Shown here: positions 42,700 to 50,556 of the stretch, one piece after another | Position numbering within the stretch: the first letter of the stretch is position 1 | Layout: every line of letters begins with the position of its first letter | Assembly (NCBI GenBank): GCA_963693365.1 | Contig: CAVNZM010000019.1 | Coordinates: 372,001-436,000 of the forward strand | Origin: Amoebidium appalachense | Taxonomy: Eukaryota; Ichthyosporea | Length of the DNA stretch: 64,000 nt | Direction of reading: 5' to 3' | The notes under the pieces: generated by a model | What the model saw: only the letters and a program-made list of their open reading frames with translations | Databases searched by the model: none | What the model was told of the DNA's origin: nothing | Made by a program: the position numbers and the translations under genes

Positions 42700-43071
42700 A
42701 TGCGCACCACCCCTGCGCTGACCCTTGAGCAAATCCTGCGCGACCGTGCTGCTCTGCGCGCATTCCGTGCGTTTTTAGGTCGCGAGTATGCGGGGGAGAA
42801 CATAGACTTTTTGGACATGCTCGTGCGTTTCAAGGGTGAACCATGCGTCCCACTTGCGCTTCTTATCCATGACTGGTACCTTGCCCGGGATGCGCCCTAC
42901 CCCCTCAACATCTCCGAGCAGGCCCGAAGCCGCAGCGGTGTCCCGCTGGGCCGGCCGTCCGCCGATCTCTTCAGCGACGCGGAGCGCGAGGTGCGGGCGC
43001 TTCTGCAGGGCGAAAAACTTCCACGCTTTGCGCGCGAGTACGTGCCCGCACCCGCGCCGGAAGGGCGGTGA
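42700..43071 (+). CDS. RGS-domain protein (regulator of G-protein signalling)
   Basis: A 123-residue protein that is nearly all one RGS domain (residues about 8-112). Diagnostic features are, in order, LEQILRDRAALRAFRAFL, then REYAGENIDFLDMLVRFK (canonical E-Y-x2-ENI-x-F), then APYPLNIS, then ADLFSDAEREVRALL and LPRFAREY. Cellular RGS proteins accelerate GTP hydrolysis by G-alpha subunits. The length fits a stand-alone domain. The ATG at 42700 removes a non-conserved leader. The 3' end overlaps the antisense seven-helix gene by about 100 bases. The pairing suggests both act on host G-protein signalling. The domain call is fairly confident; activity is inferred. Confidence 0.8.
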   Translation: MRTTPALTLEQILRDRAALRAFRAFLGREYAGENIDFLDMLVRFKGEPCVPLALLIHDWYLARDAPYPLNISEQARSRSGVPLGRPSADLFSDAEREVRALLQGEKLPRFAREYVPAPAPEGR

Positions 43072-43864
43072 AGGTGTGCAGCACAAGCCCGCCGAGCAGG
43101 ATGAGAACAAAGCCCTCGGCGACAAACAGCGCGTAGGCTATGCAGCCTTGCCAGAAGAAATCGAGGTCGGTAGCCGACCATATGATCTGGTCAAGGGCAA
43201 CAGCCATGCCGCAGAAGAGGGAGTAGACCGTTGCGCACAACAGCACTCCCCGCACGATTCCTGTGTCTGGGATGGCAGTGTGGCGTATGACACTGCCAAC
43301 GTAAGTACATCCGGCCACAAGGAGAACCACGAGGATGTACTGTGTAGCCATGTGAAAGTCGGCATAGATCTCATACGAGCACGTTTCGTTGCACGTACAC
43401 AACCCTGTCAGACCCAGTACAAGGGCAGGGGCCATTACGACAGGTGGGGCCCAGGTGGTTGCCCGGGGGTGTTGTCGGACGCCGCAGAAGAGGGTACCGT
43501 TGGTACCTGTCATGCCGCACACTATGCGCACCAGCAGCCCCAAGGGGGAAAGAAGCATGAGCAACTTGGTTACCCAATATAGTACCCACAACCGACAGTC
43601 ACAGGCATTGTGCGGGACCGTTGTGTAGATAACCCATTGGTACATGTGTGCTGCGATGCATAGTGCCGGGACATGAAACATATACACCGAGTTTGCAGTC
43701 GCCCCTAGATACCTTCCGCTGACTGTGGGGCCAAAGCGCTTGTGAATACACACATGTAGGGCTAGGGCTATCCCGATAACGACAGAGGTGTACACGAACA
43801 GCAGAAGCCTAAACACGGACGCAACATGCCCCACTGTCTGGATGCTCAGGCTAGTTGAAGGCAT
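42971..43864 (-). CDS. Seven-helix membrane protein 2 (GPCR-like topology)
   Basis: A 297-residue protein with seven hydrophobic helices at about residues 17-37, 57-80, 92-115, 142-158, 176-196, 205-227 and 240-265, then a basic cytosolic-type tail (PARVRARTRAQSVEVFR). An extracellular-type loop between helices 4 and 5 carries CTCNETC. Helix 7 has no lysine. There is no clear DRY motif. It is tail-to-tail with the RGS gene, with overlapping 3' ends, and shares topology with the protein at 34493-35227. Receptor function is inferred from topology and neighbourhood only. Confidence 0.65.
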   Translation of the reverse strand: MPSTSLSIQTVGHVASVFRLLLFVYTSVVIGIALALHVCIHKRFGPTVSGRYLGATANSVYMFHVPALCIAAHMYQWVIYTTVPHNACDCRLWVLYWVTKLLMLLSPLGLLVRIVCGMTGTNGTLFCGVRQHPRATTWAPPVVMAPALVLGLTGLCTCNETCSYEIYADFHMATQYILVVLLVAGCTYVGSVIRHTAIPDTGIVRGVLLCATVYSLFCGMAVALDQIIWSATDLDFFWQGCIAYALFVAEGFVLILLGGLVLHTFTALPARVRARTRAQSVEVFRPAEAPAPRAPRR

Positions 43865-43959
43865 GTACTACCACCACAACAATTAGTTTGGCGTTAGGTA
43901 ATGGGAAACCTAGTGGCACTCTACTACCCCCAAGATAAAATTATGTATGCCTTATTTGC

Positions 43960-44772
43960 ATGGACCGCGAAGACATCAGCTCATACGACACCACTGGCGG
44001 GCTCTGCCTTGGCTGGTACCCCCCGCTCCCAACCTTCTGGCACGCCGCCTCCGACCAACCCCCCGAAGAGGAACTGGCCGAAGCCACCATGATGTTCAGG
44101 AACAATCTCGAGGCGTTCGCCGGTATACCCCGCAACAGGCACATCACACGTAATTACGCCAACTTCAAGACGAGTCTGTTCCTGGACAGCCTCCCGGAGA
44201 AGTGCGAGTTTAGCAGGGGGAATTTCACCGGCAAGAAGCGGATGCGCTGCTACGAGAACGCGCTCAGCTATTGCTTGGCATCCATGGCACGTCCGCGTCA
44301 CATTGATGCAAACTTCATCAACATGGTGGCGGCCATGTGCGAGGGCCGCGAGGCATTCACCCCCCGCACACAGCACGTAGTCGGGCTGAGCGGGCAGGCC
44401 ACCGTGGCGCCTGAGCTGATACCAGTAGCGGCTGCTGACCTCCTTGACACGCTTCAGTTTCGTGAGCAGGAGGCCAGCGCGTCACACCTGCTGCATCTGT
44501 GCCGCCAGGCCGCGCTGTGGATGGGGCGAATGAGCATCATCCACGCGCTCAAGGATGGTGTGGACAACATGGCGTTCATGGTAATCACTGTTTCTGCTAT
44601 TCTTAGCCAGTATTCGCTCGGGCCGCTTCTCTTTGGGAACCTGTTCCGGCGCTGCATCGAACTGGGCGCGGCAGAGAACCCGCCCAGCTACGAACTCCTA
44701 GCACGCTGGCTGCTGGAGGCCGTGTACTCCAACATGCGCAACGCGGCTGTTGTGCTAGATCTGATCTCGTGA
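43960..44772 (+). CDS. Unknown alpha-helical protein
   Basis: A 270-residue protein, not recognised. It starts MDREDISSYDT and is mostly helical, with conserved-looking NYANFKTSLFLDSLP, CYENALSYCLASM and a C-terminal AENPPSYELLARWLLEAVY. It contains PPSY, an exact PPxY-type match, near residue 242, but inside a predicted helix, so it is probably not a late domain. It is divergent from the seven-helix gene across 95 bases. No signal peptide or membrane segment. Confidence 0.6.
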   Translation: MDREDISSYDTTGGLCLGWYPPLPTFWHAASDQPPEEELAEATMMFRNNLEAFAGIPRNRHITRNYANFKTSLFLDSLPEKCEFSRGNFTGKKRMRCYENALSYCLASMARPRHIDANFINMVAAMCEGREAFTPRTQHVVGLSGQATVAPELIPVAAADLLDTLQFREQEASASHLLHLCRQAALWMGRMSIIHALKDGVDNMAFMVITVSAILSQYSLGPLLFGNLFRRCIELGAAENPPSYELLARWLLEAVYSNMRNAAVVLDLIS

Positions 44773-45222
44773 AGGGGGGGGGGTGGCCCGTATACTTTGA
44801 TCCGTCTTAGGTGTACACTTGGGTGTACACGATGACGACACACCCATGCCAAAGTCAACATGTATCAAGATCGATCAGACATTTATTGGCAAGAAGCCAC
44901 GTAGTGAGGAATCGACAGTGGCTCAGAATCTTAATTTGATATATTTGATATTTGGGTATCGAAAAGCGTGACAATAAAGTACATGTATGCAAACCAAGCA
45001 AGGCACGAGCCTTGGGCAGAAAACTATACAAACTATACGGTGCTGACTGATTGATAACGTGTCATGACCCCATAACTTTGCAACATCACCAACCCTAATA
45101 TAAATATATACGTGCGCATCACTACAAATGAACGTGTGCTTGTAGAAGTACGTGCCCCGCCCGTGCCGCGCATACCCCAATATGGAAAGCCAATCGGTAA
45201 GCCATTCGGATCGGGCACTGGC
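44773..45222. promoter_or_regulatory. Intergenic region
   Basis: AT-rich with a short inverted ggtgtacacttgggtgtacac near 44811-44830 and ccaatcgg near 45190. No supported gene; the minus-strand frames here are short and compositionally unlike neighbours. Confidence 0.5.
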
Positions 45223-46323
45223 CTATTGGGCTGACCAATCGGATCGCGCGCATCCTTTCGAGTCAGTCGTGACGTCACGATCGGTCAACCGAATGAGCGC
45301 CGATGCTGCCAGAACCTTCAGTGATACCGAGCCGTTTCTCAGGGCACGCACGGCAAAATCGGCCGGCGCATGCTGCCAAAACGTATCCAACATCAAAGAG
45401 CGGAAGAGCCGCGTTTCTGCCGTGAGCACAAAATCCGCAAAGAACTCGTTGAAGGCAACTGGTATGGTGTGAATGGCCTGCTCCAAGTACTTCAGGGATA
45501 GCTGCTGGTGCAGGCGCTCAATAGCCTCCACGATGGCAGCGCCCCCCACGGGCCTGCACCCTACCCAGTCGCGCATATTCCTAAGTATGTGGTACTCGGC
45601 AATCACGCGTGCAAGGGATGTGGAAGCCCCCTTGCCACCATATTGGTGTATGACATCCCCCCAAGACATAGATGTACCGACCGGAACACCCAGGGCAGTC
45701 AGTACGGTGATGCAGCAAGGCTCCGTGTTGATTTCAAGTATGAGCTGTGAGCACACTTTCTGCCACGCTGGGATGTGGAAACGCCGTTCTGCAGCCACGT
45801 GCTCCTCGCTGCCATAGGGGGGACGCAGTAGTCGCTTCATCTCGCTGGTGCAGTCCAACAACACAGTTCCGGGGATGCCATAGTGGCTGCACAGCGACAT
45901 CACCCCCCGGTCAAACAACGCCAGTGTTTTAAACATGGCGTGTTTTGTAGAACGTTCACAACGATGCTGGACATGTGCCCGTATCGAGTATTCGACAAAA
46001 GCTTCCAGGTATCCGATGAATGTCTCAAAATCACAAGCATCGGCCAAAGCCCCGGGTTGAGGAAGGTGGAGTGTCTTAGGGGCCGATTCGTACTGAAGCG
46101 GAGCAGCCAGAGGGTGCAGGGGGTCGTATACAGACATGTTTTGTCGTTCGTACTGAAGCGGAGCAGCCAGAGGGTGCAGGGGGTCGTATACAGACATGTT
46201 TTGTCGTTTTGTCGTTACGCTTTCGAACTCAAAAAAAAACACACGGAGAATGCTCCAATACTCAGGGATCGCCGGTGATGTACCATCATGATACAGGACG
46301 CCGCGAGCCCACGTCGCGGCCAT
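45223..46323 (-). CDS. Unknown helical protein with duplicated N-terminal unit
   Basis: A 366-residue protein from the ATG at 46323. Near the N-terminus a 20-residue unit (MSVYDPLHPLAAPLQYERQN) is duplicated exactly, by a 60-base tandem repeat at about 46086-46205. The rest is helical and rich in Cys and His without a clear zinc motif (for example YSIRAHVQHRCERSTKHAMF). The stop lies in CCAAT-bearing sequence also seen in promoters. Unrecognised. Start could alternatively be the Met at the first repeat unit. Confidence 0.6.
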   Translation of the reverse strand: MAATWARGVLYHDGTSPAIPEYWSILRVFFFEFESVTTKRQNMSVYDPLHPLAAPLQYERQNMSVYDPLHPLAAPLQYESAPKTLHLPQPGALADACDFETFIGYLEAFVEYSIRAHVQHRCERSTKHAMFKTLALFDRGVMSLCSHYGIPGTVLLDCTSEMKRLLRPPYGSEEHVAAERRFHIPAWQKVCSQLILEINTEPCCITVLTALGVPVGTSMSWGDVIHQYGGKGASTSLARVIAEYHILRNMRDWVGCRPVGGAAIVEAIERLHQQLSLKYLEQAIHTIPVAFNEFFADFVLTAETRLFRSLMLDTFWQHAPADFAVRALRNGSVSLKVLAASALIRLTDRDVTTDSKGCARSDWSAQ

Positions 46324-46507
46324 AAAAGGAAATCCGAAAGAAGATTGGAATGTTGCGGAATTCTAACAACCAATCAACTTGTGCGCTTATCCCGTACTCC
46401 GATTGGCCCCCGACACAACCAATCAAACGCGCCCCTGGCACCGCGACCAAAAACGACCCCAAACGACCCCAAACGACCAAAAACGAAACTGCCACGTGAC
46501 ACACCCG
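46324..46507. promoter_or_regulatory. CCAAT-rich region with aaacgacccc repeats
   Basis: Contains caaccaatcaac, gattggcc, accaatcaaacg, three aacgacc-type repeats and a CACGTG E-box near 46493. Likely promoter of the gene ending at 45223. Confidence 0.5.
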
Positions 46508-47128
46508 CTAGATGTGCACCCAAAAATCAATATACACAAGCGGATGCTCGCTAGCCGCGATTGTTAATTCATGGACACTATAGAAAACACCATCACTAGC
46601 ACGAAAAACACCCGAACCATCATAATCAACATATCTAGTTGCCCCAATTTGAACGTTGTAGGACATTGCCTGATGTAGATGTACCTTGAGCGACCCTATG
46701 GTGCAGAGCCAGGAGCCATTGAGCGCTGGGCCTAGCCTTTCAGGTCCACAGCACGTAAAGACGTGCACATATGCGCTTCCTTGGGCATAAAATAATGGAA
46801 ACACGGGTAGTATATCGCGTGGCCTAAGGTCGGTCATCAATCGAAATTCACCTGTGGATTTCGTTTCCGTAGTCTCCCAACCACCAGGCGCATTTGAAGA
46901 AGCCTGCACAACCAAAGTTAAATCTGGCAGGCCACCAAACAAAGATGTGTACTCCACCTGTAGGCCATCCAGAAACCCTAACAGGCCAAGAACTTCAACG
47001 GCGCGGTTGTGAGTCATATGCATGCAGATTTCTGTCAGATTCGCAAGCCTGTGTATCTCCATCACTGTTAACAGGCCACCAAAAAAGGAGATGGCACATC
47101 TGTTATCATATCTGTGCACACACGTCAT
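46508..47128 (-). CDS. Unknown protein, beta-rich C-terminus
   Basis: A 206-residue protein from the ATG at 47128. The N-terminal part has leucine-rich-repeat-like spacing (IHRLANLTEICMHMTHNRA, LGLLGFLDGLQ); the C-terminal half is strand-rich and ends VYIDFWVHI. Unrecognised. A start at the second Met (MEIHRLANL) is possible. Confidence 0.5.
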   Translation of the reverse strand: MTCVHRYDNRCAISFFGGLLTVMEIHRLANLTEICMHMTHNRAVEVLGLLGFLDGLQVEYTSLFGGLPDLTLVVQASSNAPGGWETTETKSTGEFRLMTDLRPRDILPVFPLFYAQGSAYVHVFTCCGPERLGPALNGSWLCTIGSLKVHLHQAMSYNVQIGATRYVDYDGSGVFRASDGVFYSVHELTIAASEHPLVYIDFWVHI

Positions 47129-47489
47129 CCCCAATCACGCACCAGCCAATCGCGCGAATGGCAGCCAGGGTTAACAATTCAAAGCCTTTCGTCTTTTGTT
47201 GTGCACAAATCAAGGCTTTTCACTTTCTTCGCGCGATTGGCAGCCAGGGTTAACAATTCAAAGCTTTTCGTCTTTTGTTGTGCACAAATCAAGGCTTTTC
47301 GCTTTCTTTTGTTATGAAATCTTATTTGTTTGATTGCACCACAGGTTCCCCATCATTTGTTCAAATTTCGACCCCTACACGCAAATCAAATCGCTCAAAA
47401 TGTTCACACTTTCACACAGTATATACGGCTGCATTTCCGTATTTTTGGGTCATTCGTACACTGCTCCGGTGGGTGGTGCAAGTGTGACT
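47129..47489. repeat. 81-base direct repeat and promoter
   Basis: Two copies of a segment with gcgcgattggcagccaggg, ttaacaattcaaagc and ttgttgtgcacaaatcaagg at about 47150-47221 and 47231-47302. A TATA-like gtatatac near 47418 precedes the repeat-protein gene. Confidence 0.75.
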
Positions 47490-48551
47490 ATGAGCGTACA
47501 CCACACACAGTTTTTAGGGCCGATGCTCCCTAAGCTCGCGCCCCGACCTCAAACTGTCGCGATTTCCGGCAGCCGTACAACTTTGCAAAATATCACCAGC
47601 TCGAGACGACGCGGACGTCATATACGAAAAAAAAAACCCCTACGACGACAACAAACAAATGCAGCAGCAACCGTCGAAGGCACCAGCTTTGAATTCGATT
47701 GGGGGTTGGGTTCTTTCTCGCTGCAGCAAGCCGTCGATTCCGGCACCACCCCTCTCACTCCAGTTTCAGCTGCAACCGTCGAAGGCACCAGCTTTGAATT
47801 CGATTGGGGGTTGGGTTGTTTCTCGCTGCAGCAAGCCGTCGATTCCGGCACCACCCCTCTCACTCCAGTTTCAGCTGCAACCGTCGAAGGCACCAGCTTT
47901 GAATTCGATTGGGGGTTGGGTTGTTTCTCGCTGCAGCAAGCCGTCGATTCCGGCACCACCCCTCTCACTCCAGTTTCAGCTGCAACCGTCGAAGGCACCA
48001 GCTTTGAATTCGATTGGGGGTTGGGTTCTTTCTCGCTGCAGCAAGCCGTCGATTCCGGCACCACAGCAACGGTCGAAGGCACCAGCTTTGAATTCGATTG
48101 GGGGTTGGGTTCTTTCTCGCTGCAGCAAGCCGTCGATTCCGGCACCACAGCAACCGTCGAAGGCACCAGCTTTGAATTCGATTGGGGGTTGGGTTCTTTC
48201 TCGCTGCAGCAAGCCGTCGATTCCGGCACCACAGCAACCGTCGAAGGCACCAGCTTTGAATTCGATTGGGGGTTGGGTTCTTTCTCGCTGCAGCAAGCCG
48301 TCGATTCCGGCACCACAGCAACCGTCGAAGGCACCAGCTTTGAATTCGATTGGGGGTTGAGTTCTTTCTCGCTGCAGCAAGCCGTTGATTCCGGCACCAC
48401 CCCTCTCACCCCCTCCAACGAAATGTCAGCGATCAACTTAACAATTAACGGAGACGAAGTTGGGTTAAACACTTTATTATTTGAACCGATCGATGAATTC
48501 GAAGAGATATGTGTTTTGTTATTGAAAGACGAATTGAAAGGATTAGCCTAA
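47490..48551 (+). CDS. Repeat protein with eight FDW-containing units and basic N-terminus
   Basis: A 353-residue protein. Residues about 38-58 are strongly basic (SSRRRGRHIRKKKPLRRQQ), a likely nuclear signal. Then come eight nearly identical units with core TSFEFDWGLGSFSLQQAVDS, three followed by a 7-residue PLTPVSA linker. The C-terminal 45 residues are acidic and hydrophobic (EPIDEFEEICVLLLKDEL). Aromatic-acidic amphipathic repeats behind a basic segment resemble transcriptional activation domains, but they could equally be protein-binding bait repeats. No family recognised. The ATG at 47490 follows a TATA-like element by about 70 bases. Confidence 0.7.
   Translation: MSVHHTQFLGPMLPKLAPRPQTVAISGSRTTLQNITSSRRRGRHIRKKKPLRRQQTNAAATVEGTSFEFDWGLGSFSLQQAVDSGTTPLTPVSAATVEGTSFEFDWGLGCFSLQQAVDSGTTPLTPVSAATVEGTSFEFDWGLGCFSLQQAVDSGTTPLTPVSAATVEGTSFEFDWGLGSFSLQQAVDSGTTATVEGTSFEFDWGLGSFSLQQAVDSGTTATVEGTSFEFDWGLGSFSLQQAVDSGTTATVEGTSFEFDWGLGSFSLQQAVDSGTTATVEGTSFEFDWGLSSFSLQQAVDSGTTPLTPSNEMSAINLTINGDEVGLNTLLFEPIDEFEEICVLLLKDELKGLA
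47667..48416 (+). repeat. In-frame coding tandem repeat, 105- and 84-base units
   Basis: Unit starts at 47667, 47772, 47877, 47982, 48066, 48150, 48234 and 48318: three units of 105 bases, then 84-base units. Copies differ at only a few bases, including TCT/TGT giving Ser or Cys, so the expansion is recent. Confidence 0.95.
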
Positions 48552-48727
48552 TTTTTAACTCGACTTGGTTATATTTTGGTACAAACTCGGCCATACTTTG
48601 TCAATTAACGGCGAATTAAAAGGATCAGCCTAATTTTTTAGTACAAACTCGGCCATACTTTGTCAATGGCGTTTTTTTGTCAATCTTTAGCAAAACATCA
48701 ATCCTCACAATGAACCATAATGTGATA

Positions 48728-48789
<62 letters not shown>

Positions 48790-48835
48790 ATATGACTTGG
48801 CGTTTCTTTAGATGAACATCGACACTGTCAAGAGA
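48552..48835. repeat. Short duplicated 3' segment and GT microsatellite
   Basis: ggtacaaactcggccatactttgtcaa occurs in two copies (about 48577-48603 and 48638-48664), and (GT)n lies at 48729-48787. No gene seen. Confidence 0.85.
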
Positions 48836-49720
48836 TCAAGAGTTACTCGAAGCCATTACTTGTCTCATGATATTTTCTGCTATGAGAGGTGGAACAGCAT
48901 TCCCAATAAATCTGTGCATGATCTCCTTTGTGAATGGCAATCTTGTTATATAGCCAGTGGGGAAAGTCTGGAATTTTTCTACCTCTTCCACAGTAAGCGA
49001 GCGTACAAAGTTCATGTCTTTGTCGTATATATAGAACGGCCTAGAGGTAATGGTGTAGCAAGCACGAAGCGTGACAGCCTTCTTTCTCTGGGTGTTAGAG
49101 TATGCCGGATTCTTCAGACGACCAGGTGAAAAACTTGCATTGGAAACAAAGTATTCGTAGGTTGGAAGGGCCAGATATTCTGCAATTGTTGGTGCGCTGC
49201 GCAGGGGCATGTAAAGGGGGTCCCATCCCTTGTGTACAATGAGCCGTCTACGTGTCTGGCAGAGTCCATGTCGTTCCATATGAACAAGCCTGTATGTGCA
49301 ACCCCGTCGCTGCAAAACGCGTATTATGGCCTGATTGTGAACCTGCTCCAATGAATACGATTGGCAAGGTAGCATCTCCATAAGCGTTAGGACGTAATCT
49401 AGCATGGTGGTTGCGCTTTCCTGGTCTCCCTTGCCTGCTCGCATCACAGAAACCTCTTGGCAGGGGGGACTGGCATGAACATGCAAATGATCGGTTGGTT
49501 GAAGCGGTGGCAAGGCCTCTGTTATCATGTTGACAAGCTGTTCATGCCTTTGGTCCCCTATCTTGACTTGTAAGTGTTTCGCATCGGGGTGGTGGTGCTT
49601 GTGTGCCTGAAGGGCCTCTTGCCAACAATCCACGGCAACAGCTACAACGGCACCAGCACTTGTGGCGCCTTGAGAGAACCCGCCAGCTCCACAAAATAGA
49701 TCAACCAGGTAGAACACCAT
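48836..49720 (-). CDS. DNA (cytosine-5) methyltransferase
   Basis: A 294-residue C5 DNA methyltransferase with motifs in order: I, VDLFCGAGGFSQG (residues 6-18); IV, ASPPCQEVS with the catalytic Cys at 87; VI, SLEQV (EQV in place of the usual ENV); VIII, CQTRRRLIV; IX, LTVEEVEKFQTFP; X, FIGNAVPPLIAENI. The target recognition region is short, so it is a compact enzyme, likely a solitary methylase acting on a short sequence; specificity cannot be read. The ATG at 49720 places motif I at residue 6, as usual; the open frame extends further upstream without homology. The enzyme would methylate viral or host DNA using S-adenosylmethionine. Confidence 0.9.
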   Translation of the reverse strand: MVFYLVDLFCGAGGFSQGATSAGAVVAVAVDCWQEALQAHKHHHPDAKHLQVKIGDQRHEQLVNMITEALPPLQPTDHLHVHASPPCQEVSVMRAGKGDQESATTMLDYVLTLMEMLPCQSYSLEQVHNQAIIRVLQRRGCTYRLVHMERHGLCQTRRRLIVHKGWDPLYMPLRSAPTIAEYLALPTYEYFVSNASFSPGRLKNPAYSNTQRKKAVTLRACYTITSRPFYIYDKDMNFVRSLTVEEVEKFQTFPTGYITRLPFTKEIMHRFIGNAVPPLIAENIMRQVMASSNS

Positions 49721-49790
49721 GTAGAAAGGCGAAGAAAATACCCCCCCCCCCCTCTCGCCTCTACATTCTCTAAACGTCTGGCCGTGCGCA

Positions 49791-50276
49791 TCATCGTTGC
49801 GTATTCCTCCAGAGATGGAGTCCCGCCCCCAGATCACAAACCACCCGATCTATCAAATCATGGTCGCGGCCGGTGTACAGCTCGGCCCCGTTAGGCCCGG
49901 GTTGATGAAATGGCGGCTCCGTTCCGTGTCGGGCTCGATAGGCCATTGCCACCTCGCGAACAAGCGTGTTGCACGCTGAACGGGTAGCGCTAACCCCTAC
50001 GGCATCCAGGTACTCCTCCACTGACATAAGTGACGGCAGACACGAAGGTGGAATGTGCACCTCCCTTGTCGGGGCCGGCCCCATCACTGCAGCAAGGCGC
50101 TCCTTGTACTGCTCGAGCAGACCGCCGTGTGTGAGCCCGACCTCGTCCATCATTTGCTTCCACAGGATAAGGTTCCTTAGACGGGTGTATTGTGTGTCTG
50201 CCTGCTCCTTCGCGTTAGACCCATTGACATAGGTTTCAGTCCGCACAAGCGGTGGGCGGGGCACATCATCAGCCAT
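49791..50276 (-). CDS. Unknown protein upstream of methyltransferase
   Basis: A 161-residue protein from the ATG at 50276 (MADDVPRPP). It is helical, with TQYTRLRNLILWKQMMDEVG and a C-terminal segment VREVAMAYRARHGTEPPFH then RDHDLIDRVV. This last pattern recalls small DNA-binding-like modules but I cannot assign it. Same strand as the methyltransferase, 70 bases before its ATG. The capsid-region genes start divergently at 50352. Confidence 0.6.
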   Translation of the reverse strand: MADDVPRPPLVRTETYVNGSNAKEQADTQYTRLRNLILWKQMMDEVGLTHGGLLEQYKERLAAVMGPAPTREVHIPPSCLPSLMSVEEYLDAVGVSATRSACNTLVREVAMAYRARHGTEPPFHQPGPNGAELYTGRDHDLIDRVVCDLGAGLHLWRNTQR

Positions 50277-50351
50277 TGTGAGCTGTCCCAGGGGCAGCGC
50301 TCCCTCTTATAGTTTCCGAATGCGTGCCTGACATTTTCTGTGTTGGATGTC

Positions 50352-50540
50352 ATGGAGCAAGTTGCGACTTACATGGGCCCGAAGTTGTGTCTCCCCCAGG
50401 AGATCACGGAAAGGCTAAACCGACCAGAGTTAGGTTGGGACCCCGGCAACCCTGCGGCAGCTATGGACGTGCTTTATGTGCTTTCTAACCCGGTACCCGT
50501 AGACAAACTTCCTCCACCCGAGACGAGCGAACCAGCATAA
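50352..50540 (+). CDS. Small protein preceding the capsid gene
   Basis: A 62-residue acidic protein from the ATG at 50352 (MEQVATYMGPK), unrecognised, with a helical N-terminus and proline-rich end (DKLPPPETSEP). It ends 16 bases before the capsid candidate ATG, so it may share its transcript. No membrane segment. Confidence 0.5.
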   Translation: MEQVATYMGPKLCLPQEITERLNRPELGWDPGNPAAAMDVLYVLSNPVPVDKLPPPETSEPA

Positions 50541-50556
50541 TCTAACCCCTACTAAA

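Noticed and set aside
47667-48416. CRISPR-like regular repeat
   Set aside because: Units are contiguous and in frame within a protein-coding gene.
47618-48472. 284-codon antisense frame and other frames through the 84/105-base repeat
   Set aside because: Repeat units that are multiples of three keep all stop-free frames open; only the frame with the basic leader and unique C-terminus looks like a gene.
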